From Caballeronia grimmiae (GTDB taxonomy: Bacteria > Pseudomonadota > Gammaproteobacteria > Burkholderiales > Burkholderiaceae), in assembly GCF_000698555.1 (NCBI RefSeq), contig NZ_JFHE01000006.1, positions 1 through 64,000 on the forward strand: a stretch of DNA of 64,000 nucleotides, read 5' to 3'. The notes beneath the pieces were generated by a model. It was not told the DNA's origin. It saw only the letters and a program-made list of their open reading frames with translations, and did no database searches. Made by a program: the position numbers and the translations under genes. Positions 44,422 to 53,413 of the stretch are shown piece after piece (within the stretch, counting starts at the first letter, position 1; the number at the start of each line of letters is the position of its first letter).

Positions 44422-45063
44422 TCAACTCTGCGCGACAGCCACGCGATGCTCGACCGCGTGATACGCATCCGACGATGCATGCGCGCCGAACGCCAGCGCG
44501 AACGTCGACGCTTGCCGCCCGACGGTGCGAAGCTGCTCGACCACTTTCGGGTCCGAGCACGTATCGGCGGTTTCGAAGCGCGTTTCGAGCGTGTTGACGG
44601 CTGCGCCGAACGGCGTCGGCCAGCCGCGCAGCGCGTGCACGATCGAGCGCAGCGACGTAAGCACCGTGCCTGCGGCCTGCCATCCATAGGCCGTCACGAT
44701 GCTGCCGACCGCGCGGCCATCGAGGTACGGGCGATCGTCGAGCCGCAGTTCTTCGAGCGTATCGAGCGCGTTCTTGACCAGGCCCGAGATGCCGCCGTGA
44801 TAGCCGGGCGTCGCGATGATCAACGCATCGGCGGCGCGCACCGCTTCGATCAGTTCGTGTTGTTCATCGGTCAGTTCGCGTGTTTCGGGCGCGTAGTGCG
44901 GCAGGCTGTGCAGGAACGCGCCGCCGAACAATTGCACGCGCGCGCCGGTTTCCTGCGCGCCTTTCAATGCGAAAGCCAGCGCGCGTTCAGTCGATGACGC
45001 CGGGCGCGTGGTGCCGCCAATGCCGACGACGAGCGGTCTGCGCGGTGATTGAATCTGAGTCAA
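44422..45063 (-). CDS. NAD(P)H-dependent FMN reductase (SsuE/MsuE-like)
   Basis: Protein of 213 residues with a flavodoxin-like fold: LVVGIGGTTRPASSTERALA at the phosphate loop, then LIIATPGYHGGISGLVKNAL, the FMN-binding signature of the SsuE group. The TTG start at 45063 has GGGAG eight bases upstream. It is a good candidate to supply FMNH2 to SsuD, which lacks a reductase gene in its own operon. It is co-transcribed with the rhodanese and divergent from a nitroreductase. Confidence 0.85.
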   Translation of the reverse strand: MTQIQSPRRPLVVGIGGTTRPASSTERALAFALKGAQETGARVQLFGGAFLHSLPHYAPETRELTDEQHELIEAVRAADALIIATPGYHGGISGLVKNALDTLEELRLDDRPYLDGRAVGSIVTAYGWQAAGTVLTSLRSIVHALRGWPTPFGAAVNTLETRFETADTCSDPKVVEQLRTVGRQASTFALAFGAHASSDAYHAVEHRVAVAQS

Positions 45064-45315
45064 GATCAGGCTCCCTTGGGATGATATCGGCAATGTTGCA
45101 AGCCCCGAGCCAGCCATCATAACGAGCGCGCACGCGCACCGGAACGCACGAATTCCGCTAAGGATATGCATCGGTGTGGCAGCGTACGCTCGGCGCGCGG
45201 CGATAGCGCCAATCGTGAATTGCATATCGCAAACCATTCGTTCGATGCCTGTTCTGCGGACGTATTTGCGCGCGGTATGCTCGAACCCGCCATTCACATC
45301 CATCACGAGAGGCTT

Positions 45316-45909
45316 ATGACACACCGTCCCGCACCGACCGATATCGCCATTCACCCGCTGATCGCCGGACGATGGAGCCCGCGCGCCTACGCCGATCGTC
45401 CCGTCGCGCACGCGCAGGTCGTCGCGTTGCTGGAGGCGGCGCGCTGGGCGCCGTCGGCATATAACGTGCAGCCGTGGCGCTTTCTCGTGTTCGAGAAATC
45501 GCAGGATCGAGAGGCGTTCGATCGCGCGTTCGCCTTGCTCGTGCCCTTCAATCAGAAGTGGAACGAGCACGCGCAAGTGTTGATCGCCGTGCTCGCCGAT
45601 ACCCTCACCGCCAAAGGCACGGTCAATCCGAGCGCGAGCTACGACGCGGGCGCGGCAGCGATGGCGCTGCTGCTTCAGGCCCACGCGCAAGACCTCGCCG
45701 CGCACGCGATGGGCGGTTTCGACGGCAGCGGCCTGACCGAGACCTTCGCGATTCCCGAGCGCTACGCCGCATTGAGCATGATTTCGGTGGCGCATCACGG
45801 CGACGCGCAGGCATTGCCCGCCGAACTGGCCGAACGCGAGCTTGCGCCTCGTGCGCGATTGCCGCTCGACGAGATTGCACGGTTCGGCGCGTGGGGCGAT
45901 CCCGCATAA
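45316..45909 (+). CDS. Nitroreductase-family flavoprotein
   Basis: Protein of 197 residues. The FMN-binding start RWSPRAYADRPV, AARWAPSAYNVQPWRFLV and the later GGFDGSGLTETFAIPERYAA and ALSMISVAHHGD are typical. Family members reduce nitro groups, quinones or flavins with NAD(P)H. It is divergent from the SsuE-like gene with 252 bp between starts and could share its regulation. The substrate is unknown. Confidence 0.88.
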   Translation: MTHRPAPTDIAIHPLIAGRWSPRAYADRPVAHAQVVALLEAARWAPSAYNVQPWRFLVFEKSQDREAFDRAFALLVPFNQKWNEHAQVLIAVLADTLTAKGTVNPSASYDAGAAAMALLLQAHAQDLAAHAMGGFDGSGLTETFAIPERYAALSMISVAHHGDAQALPAELAERELAPRARLPLDEIARFGAWGDPA

Positions 45910-46037
45910 CGGGGCAATTCAAGATTTCCGGCGTCGAACCGTTATCCCGTTGTCGGCAGGCCGCAGAGGACGTGAAGCACATAGGCACGTTGAAGACGCG
46001 GCAGCCACGATCTCCCATCAGACAACGAAGACGCCTC

Positions 46038-46811
46038 ATGAAACTGCTTTTCAGATCGATGCTGCTCGCGCTGCCCGTCGTGCTCGCCGCTTGCGGTGGC
46101 GGCGGCGGTGACGACAAAACCTGTGTCTCCGATCTCAGCAACCTGCAAAAGACCTGCGTCTCGCACGCGGTTCCCGAGGGCATCTGGTACGGCGCGGCAA
46201 ACAACGATTTGTCCGTGGCGGCGCAGACTATCGTGCTGGAAACGGGGCAGTACTACACCGTGTTCACGCGGCAAGGCTCGTTCTCCTGGATGATCGAAGG
46301 CACGATGACAGCGTCGAACGGCGCCTTCTCCGATCAGGCGACGGTCGGCGCGATATCGAACGTAATACGCGCCGGCTCGCTGTCGGGCAACTTCTCGACA
46401 AAGAGCACGCTCGCAGCATCCACGAGCCTCTACGTGTTGCCGGACACGGCCGCGACCGCCTTTAACGGCAACTACAGCACGGCCTACGATACGCCGCTCG
46501 CGATCAGCGACGTCGCCCGCACGTGGACCAGCGCATCGGGCGTATCGCCGGTAGCGACGATCACCGTCGCCGCCGACGGCACCGCCAATGGCACAGCCGC
46601 CGACGCGCGCGGCACGTGCGCGTTCGCCGGCAGCTTCAGGCCGCGCGCTGCGGGCAAGCATCTGCTCGACGGCACGCTCAAATTTTCAGGCCCGGCGTGT
46701 TATCTCGACAACGTATCGGTCGCCGTGGAAGCGACGGTCGTCAACGGCCTGCTCACGGTCGTCGGCGTCACGCCGCAACGCAATGCCGCGTTCTATCTTT
46801 CCGCCCAGTAA
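46038..46811 (+). CDS. Lipoprotein of unknown function
   Basis: Protein of 257 residues. The signal LLFRSMLLALPVVLAACGGG has a lipobox LAAC at residues 16-19, followed by a Gly-rich linker. The mature part has a Cys pair near its start (TCVSDLSNLQKTCVSH), then a beta-rich body built of Thr/Ser/Gly repeats resembling the bacterial lipoproteins with repeated TASNGAFSD-type strands. Two further cysteines (GTCAFAG; GPACYLDN) lie near the end. Function unknown. It stands alone between the nitroreductase and the sulfonate-binding gene. Confidence 0.8.
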   Translation: MKLLFRSMLLALPVVLAACGGGGGDDKTCVSDLSNLQKTCVSHAVPEGIWYGAANNDLSVAAQTIVLETGQYYTVFTRQGSFSWMIEGTMTASNGAFSDQATVGAISNVIRAGSLSGNFSTKSTLAASTSLYVLPDTAATAFNGNYSTAYDTPLAISDVARTWTSASGVSPVATITVAADGTANGTAADARGTCAFAGSFRPRAAGKHLLDGTLKFSGPACYLDNVSVAVEATVVNGLLTVVGVTPQRNAAFYLSAQ

Positions 46812-46926
46812 GCAACGCCCGCTTTTCGCGTGACTGCATATCCGTAGCATCCTTTCTTCGTTGGGAAGCAAGGATGCCGCTTGTACAGTGAATCCTCTTG
46901 GCGCATATCGCCTGGACGGTCACTGT

Positions 46927-47943
46927 ATGACGTTATCTCTCTGGCTCACGCGTTTCCCTTCGCTGATCGCACTGGTTGCGGCATTCGTTTGGCCGATGAG
47001 CCATGCTCAGGCCGAAGGCAGTGTGAAGATCGTCGATCAATACGGCATCGGTTCTTTGCTGCTGAAGGTGGCGAAGGATCAAAAGCTGATCGAGAAGCAG
47101 GGCGCACGCGCGGGCCTTGCCATCGACGTGCAATGGACCACGCTCTCCGGCGGCGCGGCCGTGAACGAAGCGCTGCTGTCCGGCGCGGCGGATGTCGCGA
47201 CGCTCGGCATCGGTCCGCTCATGACCATCTGGGATCGCACGCGCGGGCATCAGGATTTTCGCGCGCTATCGGCGCAAAGCGCGGTGCCGGTGTATCTCGT
47301 ATCGAACGATCCGCGCATCCGCAGCATCAAGGATATCGGCGAGAAAGACCGCATTGCCGTTGTGTCCGTCGCGGTATCGCAGCAAGGCCGCCTCTTGCAG
47401 ATGGCGGCGGCGCAGGCGTTTGGCAATGACCACTACGCGCGGCTCGATCGCTTCGAAGTGAACATGCCCCATGCGGACGCTACCACCGCGATGCTCTCGG
47501 GCAGTTCCGTCATCGACCTGCACTTCTCGAACGCGCCGTATCAGTACCAGGAACTCGACGATCCGAAGATCCACAAGGTGCTGAGCTCCACCGACATACT
47601 CGGCGGACTCGCGACGAGCAGTGTCGCCGTCACATCGGACAAGTGGCGTCGCGACAATCCTAAAACCTATGCCGCCGTGCGCGCGGCGCTTGCCGACGCA
47701 GCGAAGCTCATCGAAGCCGACAAGACGCAAGCGGCGGCGATCTACATTCGTGAGGACGGCTCGAAGCTCTCGCCCGCATTCGTCGAACGCATTCTCAACG
47801 ACAAGGAAGTCAGCTTCGCCACGACGCCGAACAACACGCTACCGCTGGGCTCATTTCTCTACAAGGTCGGCGTGATCCGGCACGAACCGAAGTCGTGGCG
47901 GGATTACTTCTTCGCCGACGATCCCGCCGCGCAGGGCAGTTGA
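46927..47943 (+). CDS. Periplasmic binding protein of the sulfonate/taurine (NMT1-like) type
   Basis: Protein of 338 residues. The signal peptide covers residues about 1-30 (LIALVAAFVWPMSHAQA). The mature protein opens VKIVDQYGIGSLLLKVAKDQ, with GGAAVNEALLSGAADVATLG and a late NDKEVSFATTPNN. It is in the SsuA/TauA/ThiY superfamily. It lies 39 bp before a TauD-like dioxygenase and has no permease or ATPase beside it. The ligand is probably an organosulfonate or sulfate ester. The start at 46927 is favoured because it begins the signal peptide. Confidence 0.85.
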   Translation: MTLSLWLTRFPSLIALVAAFVWPMSHAQAEGSVKIVDQYGIGSLLLKVAKDQKLIEKQGARAGLAIDVQWTTLSGGAAVNEALLSGAADVATLGIGPLMTIWDRTRGHQDFRALSAQSAVPVYLVSNDPRIRSIKDIGEKDRIAVVSVAVSQQGRLLQMAAAQAFGNDHYARLDRFEVNMPHADATTAMLSGSSVIDLHFSNAPYQYQELDDPKIHKVLSSTDILGGLATSSVAVTSDKWRRDNPKTYAAVRAALADAAKLIEADKTQAAAIYIREDGSKLSPAFVERILNDKEVSFATTPNNTLPLGSFLYKVGVIRHEPKSWRDYFFADDPAAQGS

Positions 47944-47982
47944 AGCCGGGCGCCTGTCCATCATTCGAAGGGAGACACATTC

Positions 47983-48936
47983 GTGAATGCAGCCGTTGTC
48001 GTCAATGAGCATGTAGCCGGTTTGAAAGTCAGTCCGCTTTCCGCGCACATCGGTGCGGAAATCAGCGGGGTCGATCTCAGGAAGGCTTTGTCGCGCGCGC
48101 AGGTCGAGGCGATACGCGCCGCGCTATTGAAGTGGCGTGTCGTATTCTTCCGCGAGCAGTTCCTGAGCCACGAACAGCATGTCGCGTTCTCTGCACAGTT
48201 CGGAGAGCTGACCATCGGGCATCCGGTGTTCGGTCATGTCGAAGGACATCCGGAGATTTACTCCATCTCCAAGTTTCGCAAGGCGACGCGATTCGAAGGG
48301 CAGGCGTTGCTGCGCCCGTGGACCGGATGGCATACGGATGTGACGGCGGCCGTCAATCCGCCGTTTGCGTCGATACTGCGCGGCGTGACCATTCCGCCCT
48401 ATGGCGGCGATACGCAGTGGACCAATCTCGTCATTGCCTATGAAAAGCTGTCGGCGCCGTTGCGCGCATTCGTCGATGGCTTGCGTGGCCTGCATCGCTT
48501 CGCGCCGCCGCAAGGCGCGAGCGGCACCGAAGCGTTCTCGAAGGCCGTCGACGATCGCACGCTGGTGAGCGAGCATCCGCTCGTGCGCGTGCATCCCGAG
48601 ACGGGCGAGCGGGCGCTGTATGTGAGTCCGAGTTTCCTGAAGCAGATCGTCGGGCTTTCGCCGCGTGAAAGCCAGGTCTTGCTCGAACTCTTGTGGGAGC
48701 ACGTGACGCGCCCGGAGTTCACGGTGCGCTTCAAGTGGGAGGCGGGCAGCATCGCGTTCTGGGACAACCGCGCGACCGCGCATCTCGCGCCGTCCGATAT
48801 CTTCGATCTCGACTTCGACCGCCAGCTTTATCGCACGACGCTCGTTGGCGATGTGCCGGTCGGGCCGGATGGCAAGGCGTCCGTCGCGATAGAAGGATCG
48901 CCGGTCGGCGCCGCGGCTGCGGTGGCGATGAACTAG
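47983..48936 (+). CDS. TauD/TfdA-family Fe(II)/2-oxoglutarate dioxygenase
   Basis: Protein of 317 residues. The iron facial triad is visible as His117 and Asp119 in GWHTDVT and His267 in DNRATAHLAP; Arg284 (QLYRTTL) would hold 2-oxoglutarate. TauD relatives oxidise the carbon next to sulfonate or sulfate-ester groups, releasing sulfite or an aldehyde plus sulfate. The GTG start has GAAGGGAG upstream. Coupled with the binding protein 39 bp away, it likely handles an alkyl-sulfate or taurine-like compound. Confidence 0.9.
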   Translation: MNAAVVVNEHVAGLKVSPLSAHIGAEISGVDLRKALSRAQVEAIRAALLKWRVVFFREQFLSHEQHVAFSAQFGELTIGHPVFGHVEGHPEIYSISKFRKATRFEGQALLRPWTGWHTDVTAAVNPPFASILRGVTIPPYGGDTQWTNLVIAYEKLSAPLRAFVDGLRGLHRFAPPQGASGTEAFSKAVDDRTLVSEHPLVRVHPETGERALYVSPSFLKQIVGLSPRESQVLLELLWEHVTRPEFTVRFKWEAGSIAFWDNRATAHLAPSDIFDLDFDRQLYRTTLVGDVPVGPDGKASVAIEGSPVGAAAAVAMN

Positions 48937-48972
48937 ACGCGTTGCTGTCGCGCCTGTGTTCATCGCCTGACA

Positions 48973-49326
48973 TCAGGCCAGCGCGATGACCGCGATCTCG
49001 ACCAGCAACTCAGGCGCCGCGAGCTTGGCCTGCACGGTCGCGCGGGTCGGCGCGTGGCCTTGCGGCACCCATGCTTCCCACACTTCGTTCATGCCGGCGA
49101 AGTCGCGGTCGATATCCGCGAGCCACACTTGCGCGGAAACGAGGCGCGTCTTGTCGATGCCGGCTTTCTCCAGAAACGCGTCGATCTTGTCCAGCACTTT
49201 TGCGGTTTGAAGTTTCACATCGGGCGTGTGATCGGCGGAAGTCTGGCCGCCGATGAACACGAGGCCCGCCGCCTTGACGACACGGCTCATGCGCTGGTTC
49301 GTTTCGATACGTTGGATGTCGGTCAT
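48973..49326 (-). CDS. RidA/YjgF-family enamine/imine deaminase
   Basis: Protein of 117 residues. AAGLVFIGGQTS, VWLADIDRDFAGMNEVWEAW and PTRATVQAKLA hold the family's conserved glycine and active-site arginine. RidA proteins hydrolyse the reactive 2-aminoacrylate and imines that flavoenzymes make from amino acids. As the last gene of the nine-gene oxidase operon it would clear the imine products of the oxidases upstream. Confidence 0.9.
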   Translation of the reverse strand: MTDIQRIETNQRMSRVVKAAGLVFIGGQTSADHTPDVKLQTAKVLDKIDAFLEKAGIDKTRLVSAQVWLADIDRDFAGMNEVWEAWVPQGHAPTRATVQAKLAAPELLVEIAVIALA

Positions 49327-49354
49327 GCATGCTCTCCGTTAAAGAGTAGTTGAG

Positions 49355-50527
49355 TTAGTGAGTCGCCAGATGGCGCGCGCTTGCCGCCGATGCCGTTTCA
49401 TGCCGATCGAAGCGATCGACCGCGAAGGCATCGAGCGAAATGGACGGCGTGCCGTCGAGCATCAGTTCGGAAACGAGTTGTCCGCAGCCCGGTCCCAGTT
49501 GGAAGCCGCTGCCGCAATAGCCAAACGAGTAATAGAGATTCGATGCCTTGCGGCTCGCGGATATCACCGGAAGTTCGTCTTCCGTGAACGCCTCGACGCC
49601 GGCCCATGCGCGGTTCACGCCGAGATGACGCAGATGCGGGAACAAATCCGTGACCGTCTGCGCGCTGCGCACGAGGCGCATGAAATCCACTTCGCCATGC
49701 CGGTTCGCCAGTTCCGCAATCCCGATCAGCTTGCCGCCGATCACCACCGTCCCGTTGTCGAACTGCTTGAACGATAGCGGCCTGCCCGTTGCGCCGAGCG
49801 TCGCGCGGCAGAACGGCGCCACGCGATGCGTGACCATCAGCATCAGCCCTTCCGGATGCACCGGCACCGATTCGCCGACTTGCTTCGCCAGCTCGCCCGA
49901 CCACGCGCCCGCCGTGACGAGCAGCTTCTCCGCGCTGAAGGCGCCCTGCGGCGTGTGAGCGAACCAGCGCGTGCCCCGTTGTTCGATGCGGCGCACCGGC
50001 GTGCCTTCTAGAAAGCGCACGCCGAGCCGTTGCGCCGCGAGCCGGAACGCCGTCGTCGTGCGAAAGGGCAGTGCATAGCCGTCGCGCTCGACCCATATGC
50101 CGCCCGTCACGTGCCGCGCGAGCGCCGGTTCGAGATCCAGCACGGTCTCGCGGTCGATCACCTTTTCATGCGTGAAACCGTGCGATTCCAGCAGCGCAAC
50201 ACGCTTGCGGCAGTCTTCGAGTTCATCGTCGGTTTCGGCGATCTTCAGTTGTCCGGATGGAACGAATCCGCCGTCCTCGCCGATGCGTTCCGTCATGTCA
50301 TGCCATATCTCACGCGACATCAGCGCAAGCGGTATTTCCGGCAGCGGACGCCCGAGCGTGCGTACGCCGCCTGCATTCACGCCTGACGAATGCCGCGCGA
50401 CGTAGTCCGCTTCGAGCACGATGACCTTCGCGCCGCGCCGCGCCATATGGAACGCGCTGCTCGTGCCGTGCAGCCCGCCGCCGATCACGAGCACATCCGC
50501 TTCCTGTACCGCGCGTGGGTCATTCAC
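49355..50527 (-). CDS. FAD-dependent DAO-type oxidoreductase, HcnC/OoxB-like subunit
   Basis: Protein of 390 residues. The FAD-binding motif is DVLVIGGGLHGTSSAFHMA near the N-terminus, followed by RHSSGVNAGGVRTLG. SFGYCGSGFQLGPGCG lies near the C-terminal flavin contact. It belongs to the DadA/sarcosine-oxidase-like family. The GTG start at 50527 overlaps the stop of the upstream HcnB-like gene, and the order (2Fe-2S, NAD/FAD, DAO) is that of the hcnABC and octopine-oxidase subunits. It probably oxidises the C-N bond of the substrate. Confidence 0.85.
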   Translation of the reverse strand: MNDPRAVQEADVLVIGGGLHGTSSAFHMARRGAKVIVLEADYVARHSSGVNAGGVRTLGRPLPEIPLALMSREIWHDMTERIGEDGGFVPSGQLKIAETDDELEDCRKRVALLESHGFTHEKVIDRETVLDLEPALARHVTGGIWVERDGYALPFRTTTAFRLAAQRLGVRFLEGTPVRRIEQRGTRWFAHTPQGAFSAEKLLVTAGAWSGELAKQVGESVPVHPEGLMLMVTHRVAPFCRATLGATGRPLSFKQFDNGTVVIGGKLIGIAELANRHGEVDFMRLVRSAQTVTDLFPHLRHLGVNRAWAGVEAFTEDELPVISASRKASNLYYSFGYCGSGFQLGPGCGQLVSELMLDGTPSISLDAFAVDRFDRHETASAASARHLATH

Positions 50528-51926
50528 CGGCGAGTTCTCCCAGCGTGAGCGGCTTGATCGGCGGACGAATGCGGTAATAGCCGACATCGGCGGGAGATAC
50601 ACGCCGCGCATCCGCGATGACTTCCGTCACCGTTAGACCGCACATGCGGCCCTGGCACGGCCCCATGCCGCAGCGCCCGAACGATTTCGCCTGATTGGGC
50701 CCGACGCACCCCAGTTCGACGAACTTGCGCAACTCGCCGGCGGTGACTTCCTCGCAGCGGCACACGATGGTTTCGTTGCGCGGAATGCGGTTGATGTCGC
50801 GCGGACGATAGAGGCTGTCGAGAAACGGCCGGATGCGCAGCACGCCCGCCAGCGCACGCCGGATCGCGATGGCTTCCGCATCGCGCTTCGCGTGGCCGAC
50901 CGCGCCGAGCTGTGCGGCCACGGCCAAGCCGGCGAGCGTGCCCTGCAAGGCCGCCGCCTGCGCGCCGCCGATACCCGCGCCATCGCCCGCGACGAAGATG
51001 CCGGGCACATCCAGCTCGCCCCATTCATCGACCTTGGGCGTGAAGCACAACTGGGCCTCGTCCCATCGGTGCGATGCGCGCAATGCCTGCGTGAACTGCG
51101 TATTCGGCACGACGCCCTGATGCAGCAGGATCACATCGGCTTCGATGCGATGCGCGGCGCCCTGCGTCGTGAAGCTCAGTGCGGCGGCGCGCTCCACGTT
51201 GTCCGTGCCGATGCGCGCTTCCACGCGCAAATCGTCGGCGGCTTCGAAGATCGGCACACCGGCTTCGCGCAAGGTGCGGATCAGTTGCAGCCCTTTCGAC
51301 AGGAACGGCCACGCACGCAGCGCCGACAGCATGTGACGCTTCGCGCGCCAGCGATCCTCATGGCGCGTCGTATCGACGAGTGCGCGGATCGGCACGCCGG
51401 CACGCACGTATTGCCAGCCGAGCAGATAGAGCAGCGGCCCGCAGCCCGCGAGCACGGGCGGCGCGGCGGGCACTTCGCCCGCGCTTTTCAGAAGGATTTG
51501 CGCCGCGCCCGCCGTCAGCACGCCCGGCAGCGTCCAGCCGGGAATCGGGAACGGACGTTCCAGCGCGCCGCTTGCGAGAATCACGCGCTGCGCGTCGAAG
51601 CTGCCGATCTTGCCGTCCTTCAGATAGTTGACGCCGCGCTCGCGCGTGACTTGCCACACGGTCGCGTTGGTCACGTGGCGCGCGCCGGAAGCCGCGAAGG
51701 CCTGCGCGATGGATGCGCCCGCCGCGTAGTCGGGGCCGAGTATCTGCTTGCGCTGCGCGTCGGCTTTCACGATGCCGCGATAAATCTGCCCGCCGGCGGC
51801 GTCCTGTTCATCGAGCAACACGGTTCTCAGACCTGCGCGCGCCGCGATGGTCGCCGCGCTCATGCCAGCGGGGCCCGCGCCGATCACGACGACATCGACG
51901 GCTTCGGATGCGAAATCAGCGGCCAT
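50520..51926 (-). CDS. FAD/NAD-linked oxidoreductase with C-terminal [2Fe-2S] domain, HcnB/OoxA-like
   Basis: Protein of 468 residues. DVVVIGAGPAGMSAATIAA (FAD), a second Rossmann region around VLAGCGPLLYLLGWQY and GIFVAGDGAGIGG mark the pyridine-nucleotide-disulphide-type fold. The C-terminus carries a BFD-like cluster: CRCEEVTAGEL and CGMGPCQGRMCG. The start at 51926 is preferred because GGAGA is seven bases upstream. The protein matches the larger subunit of heterotrimeric HcnABC, opine oxidase and D-hydroxyproline dehydrogenase complexes. Confidence 0.88.
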   Translation of the reverse strand: MAADFASEAVDVVVIGAGPAGMSAATIAARAGLRTVLLDEQDAAGGQIYRGIVKADAQRKQILGPDYAAGASIAQAFAASGARHVTNATVWQVTRERGVNYLKDGKIGSFDAQRVILASGALERPFPIPGWTLPGVLTAGAAQILLKSAGEVPAAPPVLAGCGPLLYLLGWQYVRAGVPIRALVDTTRHEDRWRAKRHMLSALRAWPFLSKGLQLIRTLREAGVPIFEAADDLRVEARIGTDNVERAAALSFTTQGAAHRIEADVILLHQGVVPNTQFTQALRASHRWDEAQLCFTPKVDEWGELDVPGIFVAGDGAGIGGAQAAALQGTLAGLAVAAQLGAVGHAKRDAEAIAIRRALAGVLRIRPFLDSLYRPRDINRIPRNETIVCRCEEVTAGELRKFVELGCVGPNQAKSFGRCGMGPCQGRMCGLTVTEVIADARRVSPADVGYYRIRPPIKPLTLGELAGE

Positions 51927-52269
51927 GCGCGTTCTCCAGTGGAGCATCGGTCAGATCCATCGGCGGGAGATCGCGTGCGCCTTCCTGCGAGCGAATCCGC
52001 ATGCCGGCCTTCACTTCCACCATGCAGCTCTGGCGGCTCGGCACGCCGTCGATCTCGACGAGGCATTCGAAGCACGCGCCCATCATGCAGTACGGCGCGC
52101 GCGGTGCGCCCGAGACCGGCGTCGCACGAAACCGCGACACGCCCGCCGCCAGCAACGCGGCCGCCACCGAGCGCCCGCCCGGCACGGACAAACGCTGATC
52201 GTTGAACCAGATGTCGATAGGCGCGCCTTCGGCGTTCAGCGGCTTGAACAACGTTGTATGTGAAGTCAT
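51916..52269 (-). CDS. [2Fe-2S] small subunit, HcnA-like
   Basis: Protein of 117 residues. YCMMGACFECLVEIDGV with a later QSCM provides the four cysteines of a plant-type 2Fe-2S cluster. FNDQRLSVPGGRSVAAALLA is the beta-grasp N-terminus. It overlaps the HcnB-like start by 11 bases. It would pass electrons from the flavin subunits to an acceptor. Confidence 0.9.
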   Translation of the reverse strand: MTSHTTLFKPLNAEGAPIDIWFNDQRLSVPGGRSVAAALLAAGVSRFRATPVSGAPRAPYCMMGACFECLVEIDGVPSRQSCMVEVKAGMRIRSQEGARDLPPMDLTDAPLENAHGR

Positions 52270-52276
52270 GTCGGGA

Positions 52277-53413
52277 TCAATGTGCAAGTGTCAGCTGCTC
52301 GGCGCTTTCGAAACGGCGCGCGGAGAACGTGGGCAGTTCGTCGGGCATCGGCGCGCCCATGACCCACGGCGCGATGCGCATCGCATGCGCGGCGGCGAGC
52401 GTCACGCCGCTATGGCACGTGACGACGAACGCGCCGGGATGCGCTTCGGATTCGTTGTAGATCGGGAAGCCATCGGGGCTGTAGACGCGCAGCGCGGCCC
52501 ACATGCGGACCAGCCGCACGTTTTGCAGCATCGGAAAGGCGCGCACGCCGCGACGCGCGATGTCCGCGAGCACGTGCGTCGTCGTGAAGTCGTCGAAGCC
52601 GACTTCTTCCATCGAATCGCCGAACTGCAAGCTGCCTTCGTCGGTCTGCCGCACGTTGAGCGTCGGGTAATGAAGGAACGGCGCGACGCGTTCGCTGACC
52701 AGCACTTGCCCGCGATTCGGCGCGACCGGCGCATTCATCCCGACGAACGGCGCGAGCGTGCGATTGCCGAGGCCCGCCGCGAGCACCACGCGCGCCGCGC
52801 GATACGTGCCGCGCTTGCCGTGCACGACGAAGCCGTTAGCCTGCGGCTCGATGCGCTCCGCCCGTTCGCCCGATATGAGCTTGACACCGCGCGCCTGCAT
52901 CGCGGCATGCAGCCCACGCAGGAGCTTGAGCGGGTTCACGTGGCCGTCCATCGGCGTATAGCTTGCGCCGAGCACAGCGGGGCCGACTTGCGGGATGCGC
53001 GCGCGCACATCGGCGGCGTCGAGCATTTCGTAGGGATAGTCGCCAAGCTCGGCCTTCAGCGTCGAGAGGCGCTTCTCGCGTTCGGCGAGTTCGTCGTCGC
53101 TAAAGCAGAAATGGAAGCCGCCCGGCTGCTTCAACGCCACGTCGATGCCGCTCTCCCGCAACAGCGCCTCGGCGAGCGCCGGCCAGCGCGTGGCCGAACT
53201 GCGCGACCAGCGTGCGTAAGGCGACAGCCCGTAGCCCTTGCCCTGAATCCAGACGAGACCGAAGTTGCCGCGCGAGGCGCGAAAGCCGCCGTCGTCCTCG
53301 TCGAGCACGGTCACGCGTGCGCCTTCGCGGGCAAGCCCGTAGGCCACGGCCGAACCGACGAGGCCGCCGCCGAGAACCAGTACGTCGGCGCTGGCGGTGC
53401 TTGTGTGTGTCAT
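52277..53413 (-). CDS. FAD-dependent D-amino-acid-oxidase-like enzyme
   Basis: Protein of 378 residues. DVLVLGGGLVGSAVAYGLA is the FAD-binding motif, and GNFGLVWIQGKG and VTCHSGVTLAAAHA follow near flavin contacts. It is related to, but clearly distinct from, the second oxidase gene at 49355-50527. Its ATG overlaps the permease stop as ATGA. With two DAO-type proteins, the operon could make a second enzyme or a four-subunit complex. Confidence 0.85.
   Translation of the reverse strand: MTHTSTASADVLVLGGGLVGSAVAYGLAREGARVTVLDEDDGGFRASRGNFGLVWIQGKGYGLSPYARWSRSSATRWPALAEALLRESGIDVALKQPGGFHFCFSDDELAEREKRLSTLKAELGDYPYEMLDAADVRARIPQVGPAVLGASYTPMDGHVNPLKLLRGLHAAMQARGVKLISGERAERIEPQANGFVVHGKRGTYRAARVVLAAGLGNRTLAPFVGMNAPVAPNRGQVLVSERVAPFLHYPTLNVRQTDEGSLQFGDSMEEVGFDDFTTTHVLADIARRGVRAFPMLQNVRLVRMWAALRVYSPDGFPIYNESEAHPGAFVVTCHSGVTLAAAHAMRIAPWVMGAPMPDELPTFSARRFESAEQLTLAH

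Noticed and set aside
49355..52269. Hydrogen cyanide synthase (hcnABC)
   Set aside because: Subunit order is alike, but the co-transcribed amine importer, RidA and extra oxidase point to amine or opine catabolism.
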